This document shows, piece by piece, positions 8,555 to 16,110 of a DNA stretch of 49,300 nt. The notes beneath the pieces are model-generated. The model ran no database searches. It saw nothing but the letters and a program-made list of their open reading frames with translations, and was not told the origin of the DNA. Source of the stretch: Sporolactobacillus sp. THM7-7 (GTDB taxonomy: Bacteria; Bacillota; Bacilli; Bacillales; Sporolactobacillaceae); assembly GCF_004153225.1 (NCBI RefSeq), contig NZ_SEMB01000024.1, forward strand, positions 1-49,300, in the 5' to 3' direction. The translations under genes and the position numbers were made by a program. How positions within the stretch are numbered: position 1 is the stretch's first letter; each line of letters opens with the position of its first letter.

Positions 8555-9319
8555 ATGCAGTACACGGTGAAGCAGCTCAGCGATTTAGCCGGTGTCAGTG
8601 CACGGACACTGCGCTTCTACGACCAGACGGGCCTTTTGAAACCGGAAAAAATTAATACATCGGGCTACCGGATCTACGGTACCCGGCAGGTCGACCGGCT
8701 TCAGCAGATTCTCTTTTACCGGGAACTCGGTCTCAGCCTGAAGACGATTCAAGCGATACTCGACGCTCCGGACTTCAACGTGATTCATGCCCTGTCCGAC
8801 CATCACAAGAAATTATCAGAAAAAAGACGGCAGCTGGATCGGCTGATTGCGACGGTCGAGAAAACGCTGGCCGCCAAAAAAGGAGAGAAGATCATGAACG
8901 ATACGGAAAAATTTGAAGGCTTCAAGCAGGAGCTGATCGATAAGAACGAAGCGCTCTACGGCAAAGAGATCCGTGAAAAATATGGAGACGAAGCGGTTCG
9001 CCAATCGAACGAAAAATGGAAAAAGATGAGCCAGGCGGATTATGACGCTTCTTCCAGGCTCGAGGAAGCGCTGTCTACCGAACTCAAGAGAGCGCTGAAG
9101 ACCGGGGATCCAGCCGGCCAGGCGGCACAGAAAGCTGCGGAGCTGCACAGGCAATGGCTCAGCTATTTCTGGGTCTCATACTCAAAAGAAGCGCATGCAG
9201 GATTAGGTAATCTATATACAGCCGACACACGCTTTACCGATTATTACGACAGCCGTATCGGGAAAGGCGCAGCAAAGCTGCTGCGCGACGCGATTCTTAT
9301 CTACACGAAAACAAAGTAA
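8555..9319 (+). CDS. MerR-family regulator with TipAS ligand-binding domain (Mta-like)
   Basis: A 254-residue regulator. Residues 1-70 form the MerR winged helix: YTVKQLSDLAGVSARTLRFYD followed by GLLKP and GYRIYG. A dimerising coiled coil lies at about 75-115. The rest, from about 120, is a TipAS-type antibiotic-recognition domain ending in LLRDAILIYTK. It resembles B. subtilis Mta and TipAL, which bind drugs and activate efflux or self genes. The ATG at 8555 follows a GGGGGG Shine-Dalgarno; the earlier in-frame ATG at 8528 lies inside the -10 box and is rejected. The promoter has a 19-bp spacer and operator dyad, so it probably activates itself. No efflux pump is adjacent, so other targets are distant. 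Confidence 0.92.
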   Translation: MQYTVKQLSDLAGVSARTLRFYDQTGLLKPEKINTSGYRIYGTRQVDRLQQILFYRELGLSLKTIQAILDAPDFNVIHALSDHHKKLSEKRRQLDRLIATVEKTLAAKKGEKIMNDTEKFEGFKQELIDKNEALYGKEIREKYGDEAVRQSNEKWKKMSQADYDASSRLEEALSTELKRALKTGDPAGQAAQKAAELHRQWLSYFWVSYSKEAHAGLGNLYTADTRFTDYYDSRIGKGAAKLLRDAILIYTKTK

Positions 9320-9391
9320 TAAACAGGAAATACGTAATAAACAGGAAATACCATCATAACGAATGCTCGAATGATGACTGTTCCAATAACA

Positions 9392-9437
9392 CGGGCTCGC
9401 ATACCGGCACCGACCGGCTATACGAGCCCGTTTTTCG
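9392..9437 (+). terminator. Rho-independent terminator
   Basis: An 8-bp stem CGGGCTCG/CGAGCCCG (9392-9399 with 9423-9430), enclosing a smaller CCGG/CCGG pairing, is followed by TTTTT. It ends the MerR transcript. Confidence 0.85.
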
Positions 9438-9475
9438 TTTGACTTTTACTAAACCCGATCCCAGTGCACCCGGAT

Positions 9476-9652
9476 TTATTCGATCACGCGGTTATTGGTG
9501 TCGGTCGAGATCACTTTTGCTTCTTCCCGGCCAGCTCCCGGCTCAACCACACCCTTTCCTTCGCAAACGGGGCACTGGTACTGCCAGTTTTCATCGTCAG
9601 CAACCAGACCAGTGCCATCGCAAGCCTGACAGGTCAAATCCCTTTCGGCCAT
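9476..9652 (-). CDS. Small CxxCxGxG zinc-knuckle protein (58 aa)
   Basis: A 58-codon gene reading on the minus strand from the ATG at 9652 to the TAA at 9476. A very strong Shine-Dalgarno, AAAAGGAGGGGG, precedes the start by about 6 nt. The product carries two DnaJ-type zinc motifs, CQACDGTG (Cys8, Cys11) and CPVCEGKG (Cys27, Cys30), separated by about 16 residues, so one structural zinc is expected. The architecture (tiny protein, paired CxxCxGxG) recalls anti-TRAP (RtpA, about 53 aa) of B. subtilis and the zinc domain of DnaJ, but I cannot assign a function. It lies 72 bp downstream of aconitase on the same strand and may be co-transcribed with it. Confidence 0.8.
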   Translation of the reverse strand: MAERDLTCQACDGTGLVADDENWQYQCPVCEGKGVVEPGAGREEAKVISTDTNNRVIE

Positions 9653-9724
9653 GACAACCCCCTCCTTTTCTTTATGATGTCACTGATTCAGGAAAATCGG
9701 CGCAGCGGAAAATTCTCACCGTAT

Positions 9725-11683
9725 CTACTGGCGAACAGCCCGTTCCCGGCGATGTTCTTTTACCCAATTAATTAATCCGCCTTTTAATAAAATACCGATT
9801 TGCCTTTCCGATAAGGCATGAGTCATTTGGAGCATTTTTCCGTTGGCCGCTGCCTTCACTTCTTTCCCTTCCCTGATCTGATTTCTCAGCCCGGTGAATC
9901 GAATGCTGTCGCCCTGAGCCAGTCGATCATAGTCGTCTTCCTCCTGAAACGTCAGGGGAAGCACGCCAAAATTAATAAGATTCTGCCAATGAATCCGGGC
10001 GAAACTTTTTGCCACAGCCACCCGAAGTCCGAGATATCTTGGCGCAAGCGCCGCGTGCTCGCGGCTTGATCCCTGGCCGTAATTCTGCCCGCCGACGATG
10101 GCATGCCCGTTGCTCTTCCGCGTCTCCATCGCCCGCTTATAGTACGTCGGATCGATAATTTCAAAAGTAAATTTGCTGATTTCCGGAAGATTACTCCGAT
10201 AAGGAAGCACCCGGGCCCCTCCGGCAAGTATTTCATCCGTCGAGATGTTGTCGCCCATCTTCAAGAGGATCGGTATCTCCAGTTCGTCCGGAATCGCGTC
10301 CATTTCCGGAATGGAAGCAATATTCGGTCCTTTAACGAGCTCAATGGTTCGGGCGTCCTCCAGCGAAAGCGGTTTATCTAAAAGTTGATCTTCATTGGCC
10401 GGCTGGTCCGGCTCTTTAATCTTCGGATAGTGCATATGAAGCGTTCGCGGATCGGTGATTTTTCCGGTCAGCGCAGAGGCAGCCGCCGTTTCCGGACTAC
10501 AAAGGAAGACGCTGTCTTCCTTTGTACCCGATCGGCCCGGAAAATTACGCGGCGATGTCCGCAAGCTGTTGCGTCCGGTAGCCGGGGCCTGCCCCATGCC
10601 GATACAGCCGTTACAGCCCGCCTGGTGCAGACGCGCGCCGGCCGCGAGTAAATGAGCGACGTGGCTTTCCCGCACAAGATCCATCAATAGCTGCCGCGAT
10701 GTCGGATTAATATCAAAAGACACGCCGCTTGCAATTTTTCTCTCCTTGACTATTTCCGCCGCAATCGCAAAATCACGATATCCGGGATTCGCCGATGAAC
10801 CGATATAGGACTGATAGATCGGTTCTCCAGCTGTTTCCCGGACCGGCACGACATTTCCCGGACTCGAAGGTTTCGCGATGAGTGGCTCTATTTCTGAAAG
10901 ATCAATGTTTTCGTCAAGATCATATTCCGCTCCGTCATCCGCGACGAGTTCCACCCAGTCTTCCGCTCTGCCCTGGCTTTTTAGAAAACGTCTGACTTCC
11001 TGATCGGACGGAAAAACGGTTCCGGTTGCCCCGAGTTCGGCGCCCATATTAGCGATGACATGCCGATCCATCGCGCTTAAATGCGTCAGGCCGGGACCAT
11101 AGTACTCAATGATTTTTCCAACGCCGCCCTTTACATCGTGACGACGGAGCATCTCCAGAATCACGTCTTTCGCGCTCACCCACTCCGGAAGCTCGCCGGT
11201 CAGCCTGACTCCCCAGATTTTCGGCATTTTCACATAAAAAGGTTCTCCGGCAATGGCCATCGCGACATCAATACCGCCCGCCCCTATAGCCAGCATCCCC
11301 ATGCATCCATTAGCGCATGTATGACTGTCGGAACCAAGCAGTGTTTTTCCCGGCTTTGCCAGCCTCTGCATATGAACCGGATGACTGACCCCGTTCCCGG
11401 GACGGCTGAAGTACAGCCCGAACCTTTTGGCGGCACTTTGCAAAAACAAATGATCATCCGGATTTTTACTGTCCTCCTGAATGATGTTATGATCCACATA
11501 TTGTGCCGAAGCTTCGGTTTTAGCATAGTCCAGATCCATCGCCTCAAGTTCGAGCATCACCATCGTTCCCGTCGCATCCTGGGTCAGTGTCTGATCTATC
11601 TTCAGGCCAATCTCATTTCCAGGGGCCATTTTGCCGGAAACGAGGTGGGATCTGATTAATTTCTGCGCCACATTATAGGCCAT
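9725..11683 (-). CDS. Aconitate hydratase (short, mitochondrial/archaeal-like type)
   Basis: A 652-residue aconitase that interconverts citrate and isocitrate through cis-aconitate using a [4Fe-4S] cluster. Cluster ligands are visible: Cys123 in GSDSHTCANG, and two Cys of AGCNGCIG near 356 and 359. Substrate-binding segments include the SDSH region and QNYGQGSSREHAALAPR in the swivelling C-terminal domain (about 500-600). At about 650 residues it is much shorter than the roughly 900-residue CitB/AcnA of most Bacilli and fits the putative aconitase family first noted in Aquifex and anaerobes. 3-Isopropylmalate or homoaconitate activity is less likely. The ATG at 11683 follows AGGGGGG. An AT-rich inverted repeat lies upstream at 11762-11795. 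Confidence 0.88.
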   Translation of the reverse strand: MAYNVAQKLIRSHLVSGKMAPGNEIGLKIDQTLTQDATGTMVMLELEAMDLDYAKTEASAQYVDHNIIQEDSKNPDDHLFLQSAAKRFGLYFSRPGNGVSHPVHMQRLAKPGKTLLGSDSHTCANGCMGMLAIGAGGIDVAMAIAGEPFYVKMPKIWGVRLTGELPEWVSAKDVILEMLRRHDVKGGVGKIIEYYGPGLTHLSAMDRHVIANMGAELGATGTVFPSDQEVRRFLKSQGRAEDWVELVADDGAEYDLDENIDLSEIEPLIAKPSSPGNVVPVRETAGEPIYQSYIGSSANPGYRDFAIAAEIVKERKIASGVSFDINPTSRQLLMDLVRESHVAHLLAAGARLHQAGCNGCIGMGQAPATGRNSLRTSPRNFPGRSGTKEDSVFLCSPETAAASALTGKITDPRTLHMHYPKIKEPDQPANEDQLLDKPLSLEDARTIELVKGPNIASIPEMDAIPDELEIPILLKMGDNISTDEILAGGARVLPYRSNLPEISKFTFEIIDPTYYKRAMETRKSNGHAIVGGQNYGQGSSREHAALAPRYLGLRVAVAKSFARIHWQNLINFGVLPLTFQEEDDYDRLAQGDSIRFTGLRNQIREGKEVKAAANGKMLQMTHALSERQIGILLKGGLINWVKEHRRERAVRQ

Positions 11684-11761
11684 CCTGTTCCCCCCTAAAC
11701 CTGTGTTCACCTGTTATTTTTATCAGCGGAAGGTAAAATATTCGCATTTGAGGCACAGGGG

Positions 11762-11795
11762 GAATCTAAAAGATGGATCTCTCTTTTTTAGATTC
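11762..11795. repeat. Perfect 10-bp inverted repeat upstream of aconitase
   Basis: GAATCTAAAA (11762-11771) and TTTTAGATTC (11786-11795) form a perfect dyad with a 14-bp spacer. It lies between the end of the TSUP gene and the aconitase start, on a shared strand. With no clean T-run on the minus strand it may be an operator, or a weak terminator for the TSUP gene. Confidence 0.55.
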
Positions 11796-11808
11796 GGGAG
11801 AATGATCT

Positions 11809-12684
11809 TTAAACGGAAAGATCTTCTTCTCTGATTTGCCGATTTTTTTTGATCGCGGCGATGATCGCGACGATCCAGACAGCTGCAATGACTAAGTAAA
11901 TGAAATAAATGACAGGTACAGATACCCCGAAAGCATGTAAAACCGTTCTGGAATTGGTAAAAACGATGGCGCCGCCAACGATAAGGCCTAATAGATGAGG
12001 CGGAAAGATTCGAACCAGCCAGGCGGCTACAGGGGCCGCGACAAGGCCGCTGACAGCAAATATGGCCACATAAAGCCAGTTAATCTTTTCAGGGCCTAGG
12101 GAAATCAGAAAGCCCAACGTTCCGGAGACTGCCACAAGAAATTCGCTCGTATCTACAGAACCAATAACTTTTCGCGGAGCAATGCCCTTCTGCGACAGCA
12201 AGACCGGCGTGGATATTGGCCCCCAGCCGCCGCCTCCGACTGAATCGCAAAAACCAGCGAACAGCCCTAACGGAATCAATTGTTTCTTGGAAAATTCTTT
12301 TGAGCGTCCCTTAGGTTCGAATTGAAAAAGAAAGCGCAGCGTGATGTAAATGCCCAACACGAGTAAGAAGAGTGAAATATACGGAGCGACAATGTCCCCC
12401 GGCAGGTTACTTAAAAAGCAGGCGCCGGCGAACGCGCCAATCGATCCGGGAATCACCATCCGAAAGACAATCTGTTTATGTACATTGCCGAGCTTCAGAT
12501 GAGAGAGCCCCGAAGCTGCCGTTGTCGCAATTTCTGCGGTATGAATGGATGCGGAAGCAATGGCCGGCGCAATGCCGAAAGCAAGAAGCACAGAAGAAGA
12601 GGTCAGTCCATAAGCCATACCGAGCGATCCATCAATTAACTGTGCAATAAAACCGGCGACAGAAAAAATCAGCAATTTCCTCAC
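11809..12684 (-). CDS. TSUP-family (TauE/SafE) anion exporter
   Basis: A 291-residue membrane protein with about eight hydrophobic helices, arranged as two homologous halves. Conserved family segments are the N-terminal AGFIAQLIDGSLGMAYG and mid-protein GFCDSVGGGGWGP. The family exports sulfite, sulfoacetate or related organosulfur anions across the cytoplasmic membrane; the substrate here cannot be read from sequence. Starting at the ATG at 12693 would leave the AAGGA touching the start codon, so the GTG at 12684, 9 nt behind AAGGA, is preferred. A clear sigma-A promoter lies at 12788-12816, leaving a leader of about 95 nt. It is a single gene. Confidence 0.88.
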   Translation of the reverse strand: MRKLLIFSVAGFIAQLIDGSLGMAYGLTSSSVLLAFGIAPAIASASIHTAEIATTAASGLSHLKLGNVHKQIVFRMVIPGSIGAFAGACFLSNLPGDIVAPYISLFLLVLGIYITLRFLFQFEPKGRSKEFSKKQLIPLGLFAGFCDSVGGGGWGPISTPVLLSQKGIAPRKVIGSVDTSEFLVAVSGTLGFLISLGPEKINWLYVAIFAVSGLVAAPVAAWLVRIFPPHLLGLIVGGAIVFTNSRTVLHAFGVSVPVIYFIYLVIAAVWIVAIIAAIKKNRQIREEDLSV

Positions 12685-12787
12685 AACGATCATTCCTTTT
12701 TACACATTTTAGCGAACCTTTTTTGAGGTACAAAACGTTTATCGATGTTTCTTTCTTAACGAGTCAGGCGTCTCAGCCGTTTCTTTA

Positions 12788-12816
12788 ATACTAATTAGAT
12801 AATACCTATATGTCAA
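12788..12816 (-). promoter_or_regulatory. Sigma-A promoter of the TSUP gene
   Basis: On the minus strand TTGACA and TAGTAT are separated by 17 bp, followed by an untranslated leader of about 95 nt before the GTG at 12684. I recognise no known riboswitch in this leader. Confidence 0.7.
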
Positions 12817-12898
12817 CTAGGCTTTCAAGTTTAAAGTTAAATGAAATATGTACGTTTACTCAGTTTTGAGCTAGCCGAGAGCGATACGCGTCAAATGT

Positions 12899-12928
12899 TT
12901 GTTTTTAAAAAAAAGACGGTGCTATAAT
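12899..12928 (+). promoter_or_regulatory. Sigma-A promoter of the cupin lipoprotein gene
   Basis: TTGTTT and TATAAT with an 18-bp spacer lie about 50 bp before the GTG at 12977. Confidence 0.65.
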
Positions 12929-12976
12929 GAACGAAGAGTTGAAAAAATTTTTCAACAATATGAGGGAGGATTCTAC

Positions 12977-13648
12977 GTGTCGGTATTAAGAAAAATTGTT
13001 GTCTGGACGACCCCGCTCGTCCTTCTCTTGGCCGCGTGCGGCGGACATTCCGGATCGCCACGGGACACGGAGGGAACAGGTTCCATGTCCCACGAAGATC
13101 ATTCAGCCGGGACGGCCGGATCGTCGATGAGCGCTTCTTCTACAGGCAATCATGGCGACGCCAAAGTTTCCACGCTCCATTTTAATGATGACGGGACGAT
13201 TCCAAACAACCAAAAATTTTCTGTATTAGTCTATCACGGCGCCTTTAAAGGGCTGAACGCGGAACAGATAGCGGATAGGTTCTTGAACAATAATTGGGGA
13301 AATAACTGGGTCGACGGTGTTTTCGACTTCCACCATTTCCATAGCACGTCGCATGAAGTCCTCGGCATCGCGGGAGGCAGCGGAGAGATCCAGCTAGGCG
13401 GTCCAAAAGGAAAAATCATCAAAGTCAAGGCGGGCGACGTGCTTGTCCTTCCAGCGGGAACCGGGCATAAAAGAATTTCGGCGAGCAGTGATTTCTCGGT
13501 TGTCGGCGGATATCCAAACGGTCAGGACTACGACACGCAGACCAAGGAAACCGCAGCCATAAAAGCGAACATTGCGAAAGTCGGAAAACCAGATCAGGAT
13601 CCCGTTTACGGCAAAAAAGGACCGATGCTTCGTCTTTGGAAAAAATGA
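12977..13648 (+). CDS. Secreted lipoprotein with YjlB-like cupin domain
   Basis: A 223-residue product. A lipoprotein signal peptide (Lys/Arg, hydrophobic core, lipobox LAAC with Cys21) is followed by a low-complexity Ser/Gly/His/Met-rich linker (about 25-60). A cupin domain at about 65-223 closely resembles cytosolic Bacillus YjlB: GVFDFHHFHSTSHEVLG with metal-type His residues, then AGDVLVLPAGTGHKRIS and FSVVGGYPNGQDYD. The GTG at 12977 follows GAGGGAGGA; the frame could extend to 12899 but that would precede the ribosome binding site. Predicted location is the outer face of the membrane. The His/Met-containing linker could bind metal ions, which is inference. It is a single gene. Confidence 0.88.
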   Translation: MSVLRKIVVWTTPLVLLLAACGGHSGSPRDTEGTGSMSHEDHSAGTAGSSMSASSTGNHGDAKVSTLHFNDDGTIPNNQKFSVLVYHGAFKGLNAEQIADRFLNNNWGNNWVDGVFDFHHFHSTSHEVLGIAGGSGEIQLGGPKGKIIKVKAGDVLVLPAGTGHKRISASSDFSVVGGYPNGQDYDTQTKETAAIKANIAKVGKPDQDPVYGKKGPMLRLWKK

Positions 13649-13706
13649 AGCCATACTTGTTACGTTAAGAGGGTGGCTCAAGGGACAATAGCTGATGAAA
13701 ATTTAT

Positions 13707-13750
13707 AGAGGCTTCACAGTCGGAATCGGCTGATGGGACAGCCTCTTTAC
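13707..13750 (+). terminator. Hairpin after the cupin gene, possible terminator
   Basis: AGAGGCT (13707-13713) pairs with AGCCTCT (13740-13746), with a near-palindromic inner segment around CAGTCGGAATCGGCTG, followed by TTTAC. The T-tract is short, so termination is only probable. Confidence 0.5.
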
Positions 13751-13832
13751 TATTGACCATTTTCTGACCATTTCCCTTGCCGGCATAGGAGCAGGGTTTT
13801 CTGCTTATATATTAAACTTTTCTGACAGTAAA

Positions 13833-13869
13833 AAAGCCTGCACCTCAGTTCTTGTTGCTACAGATGCAG
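13833..13869 (-). terminator. Rho-independent terminator overlapping a gene end
   Basis: On the minus strand CTGCATCT within the last codons of the DnaJ-C28-type gene pairs with AGGTGCAG just after its stop, followed by GCTTTTTT. The terminator stem begins inside the coding sequence. Confidence 0.75.
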
Positions 13870-14232
13870 CCGATTGAAGATCTTGTTTCGGTATCTCTTG
13901 AATGCCCGTGTTTTTTTAAGCGCTCTTTTCTCCATCAGCTGATTAAATCTCAGTTTCTTTTCGCGCAGCTCATGATTGAGGCGGCCCAGCTCATCCTCGT
14001 CGTCGCAGCAGCGGATGAGATCGTTCAGCGTCACCATCTCTTTTCTCAGCTGCAGCTCCTTGGGCAAATAACCCGCATTTTTCAGCATTCGGTAACCGGC
14101 GCGCAGATCTTCCGGAACCCTTGATGTATCTTCAAACTTAAGCGGTTTTCCTTTTCCTGGCAAGTTGTGAAATGCCCCATGTTTCAGGCCTTCCTGTATC
14201 TTTTCTTCCGCCAAAATGGAAATGATGTTCAC
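13858..14232 (-). CDS. DnaJ-homologue C28 (DUF1992) domain protein
   Basis: A 124-residue helical protein matching the DUF1992 / DnaJ homologue subfamily C member 28 conserved domain. The N-terminal AEEKIQEGLKHGAFHNLPGKGKPL is the signature and is followed by charged helices. There is no J domain, and its biochemical role is unknown in bacteria. The GTG at 14232 follows GAGGTG by 7 nt. The C-terminal codons form one arm of the terminator. It is encoded 50 bp upstream of nothing related; the Rieske oxidoreductase lies behind it on the same strand. Confidence 0.85.
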   Translation of the reverse strand: MNIISILAEEKIQEGLKHGAFHNLPGKGKPLKFEDTSRVPEDLRAGYRMLKNAGYLPKELQLRKEMVTLNDLIRCCDDEDELGRLNHELREKKLRFNQLMEKRALKKTRAFKRYRNKIFNRLHL

Positions 14233-14281
14233 GCCTGTTCACCTCGCATGTCGCGGTATTTTTCTGCTAACCCAGCACTGA

Positions 14282-15838
14282 TTATTTTTCACCGTCCTGC
14301 GTGTGATGTTCCCTGTACAGCTGCCGCAGCGGTTTTTTAGCGGGACCGTCGATCACTTCCCCGGTTGCCTCGTAGCGCGAACCGTGACACGGACAATCCC
14401 ATGTCCGCTCGCCCTGATTCCAGTTTACTTCACAGCCCATATGGGTACAAGTGGTGTCGACGATCGTGAGCCGCCCCTCTTTGTTTTTATAAGCCCCCGC
14501 CCTTTTGCCATTTAAAGAAACAACGGCTCCCTGATCATTTTTCAGATGCTTAATGGATTCTTTGCCTTTTTCCAGCTTACCCTTAATCAAATGGCCGGCA
14601 ATGCTGCCGTTGTCGATCATAAAGCGTTTGATAACCGGATCGGCGGTAAAACGCTGCGGGCTGAATACTTCGCTGTACGGATTGTCACGCTCCAGGAGCT
14701 GGTCAGCAAGCAGCCGCGCGGCGAGTGTTCCCGATGTCATCCCCCATTTTTTGAAACCCGCCGCAACGTACATATGCGAATGGCGTGACGACAGTTTGCC
14801 AATATAGGGAATCTTATCGAGAGTCGTATAGTCCTGAGCCGACCAATGGCAGATAATTTCCTTCGCCCCGAGCGTATCCGCGAACACAGCCAGCTTCTGA
14901 AAGTGGTTCGCTGTGTTTTCTCCCCGTCCGGTTTTATGGTTCTCGCCGCCGACAAGTGTCATCGCCCGGCCATTACATGACAGACTTCTTACCGATCGTT
15001 TCGGATTTCCCGCACTGATATACATCCCATCAGGAATCGGCTGCTCCGTTTCGACTGCCATTAAATAAGACCGTTCCGGATACATTCTTGAGAAATAAAA
15101 TCCTTTATCATAAAAAGGAAAGTGCGAGCAAATCAAAACGTCGCTGCAGTGAATCTGGTGTCCCTCTTTTGTGTGAACGACGCATGAAGGGGCCTCCGTC
15201 ATCTCCACCGCCACCGTCTCTTCATAGATCGAAACGTCCATCTTGACGAGTTCCGCAATCAGAAAATGAAGATACATGAGCGGATGAAACTGGGCCTGAT
15301 GATGCATGATCAGCGCCTTTTTAACAGGCAGCGCAAGATCCAGAGACTCCGTAACCGTTCCAGGGATGCCGAGCTTGCGATAAGCCTCCGCCTCTTTTTC
15401 AATCTGACGGACTTCTTTTTCTTTATCGGCATACACGACCGCCGGCTGCTCCCTGAAGTCGCAGTGAATGTCATGAGTCCGCACCATTTGGCCGATCCAG
15501 TCGCGCGCCCCTTGGTTCGCCAAATAATATAGCTTTGCTTTTTCTTCGCCGAAATGCCCGATGAGCTCATCGTAAATCAAGGTGTGCTGCGCAGTGATTT
15601 TAGCCGTTGTATAGCCGGTCGTTCCGCTGCACAGCCGATCGGCCTCAATCAGTACGACTTTCACGCCTTCTTTCGCCAGAAGATAGGCGGTTGTAATTCC
15701 AGTAATCCCGCCACCGACGATAACCGCCTCGGTTTGCAGATTCCCATTCAGTTTTTTAAATGAGGGCAAACGGACCGTCTCGAACCATATAGACGACGTT
15801 TCTTCAGAAAGCCGATCGGCCTGTTCATTTTGATTCAT
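14282..15838 (-). CDS. FAD-dependent oxidoreductase with C-terminal Rieske domain (YhfW-like)
   Basis: A 518-residue two-domain protein. Residues to about 400 form a DAO-type FAD oxidoreductase: VIVGGGITGITTAYLLAKEG is the dinucleotide-binding fold and the following Glu-Ala-Asp stretch binds ribose. The last 90 residues are a Rieske [2Fe-2S] domain with CTHMGCEV and CPCHGSRY supplying two Cys and two His ligands. It matches B. subtilis YhfW in length and layout; the physiological substrate is unknown. Two in-frame ATGs lie 6 bp apart. The second (15838) is 9 nt from AAAGGA, the first only 3 nt, so the second is chosen. It stands alone, downstream of the 20-bp repeat array. Confidence 0.9.
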   Translation of the reverse strand: MNQNEQADRLSEETSSIWFETVRLPSFKKLNGNLQTEAVIVGGGITGITTAYLLAKEGVKVVLIEADRLCSGTTGYTTAKITAQHTLIYDELIGHFGEEKAKLYYLANQGARDWIGQMVRTHDIHCDFREQPAVVYADKEKEVRQIEKEAEAYRKLGIPGTVTESLDLALPVKKALIMHHQAQFHPLMYLHFLIAELVKMDVSIYEETVAVEMTEAPSCVVHTKEGHQIHCSDVLICSHFPFYDKGFYFSRMYPERSYLMAVETEQPIPDGMYISAGNPKRSVRSLSCNGRAMTLVGGENHKTGRGENTANHFQKLAVFADTLGAKEIICHWSAQDYTTLDKIPYIGKLSSRHSHMYVAAGFKKWGMTSGTLAARLLADQLLERDNPYSEVFSPQRFTADPVIKRFMIDNGSIAGHLIKGKLEKGKESIKHLKNDQGAVVSLNGKRAGAYKNKEGRLTIVDTTCTHMGCEVNWNQGERTWDCPCHGSRYEATGEVIDGPAKKPLRQLYREHHTQDGEK

Positions 15839-16010
15839 TGCCATCCGTCCTTTGATATATGGTGGTCGTAGTACATGTCGATTAAATACTTATTTATCAG
15901 TGTCCCCACTGAGAAAAAAGGTATACAAAAGCGGACGGCTTTCATTACCGATTTTCGCCTTCCGTTCGATCTTTCTCGTCGTCATAATAACATGTCGGTT
16001 TTCGAAACGG

Positions 16011-16110
16011 CATATCAGCCTTCAGGCGAAAGTATCAGTCGTTAGCTCAACTTATCAGTCGTCGAGCCAAGATATCAGTCGTTAGCTCAACTTATCAGTC
16101 GTCAGCTTAG
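16011..16110. repeat. Array of five 20-bp direct repeats (TATCAG family)
   Basis: Five consecutive units with an exact 20-bp period begin at 16011, 16031, 16051, 16071 and 16091. The core is TATCAGTCGTTAGCTCAA, with variation mostly outside the TATCAG. The last unit overlaps the stop codon of the Gfo/Idh gene. The period is not a multiple of three, so it does not encode a peptide repeat. A second array of the same family is at 27834-27950. Confidence 0.9.

Noticed and set aside
16011-16110. Possible CRISPR array
   Set aside because: Units are contiguous with a 20-bp period and no unique spacers, the unit is too short, and no cas genes are near.
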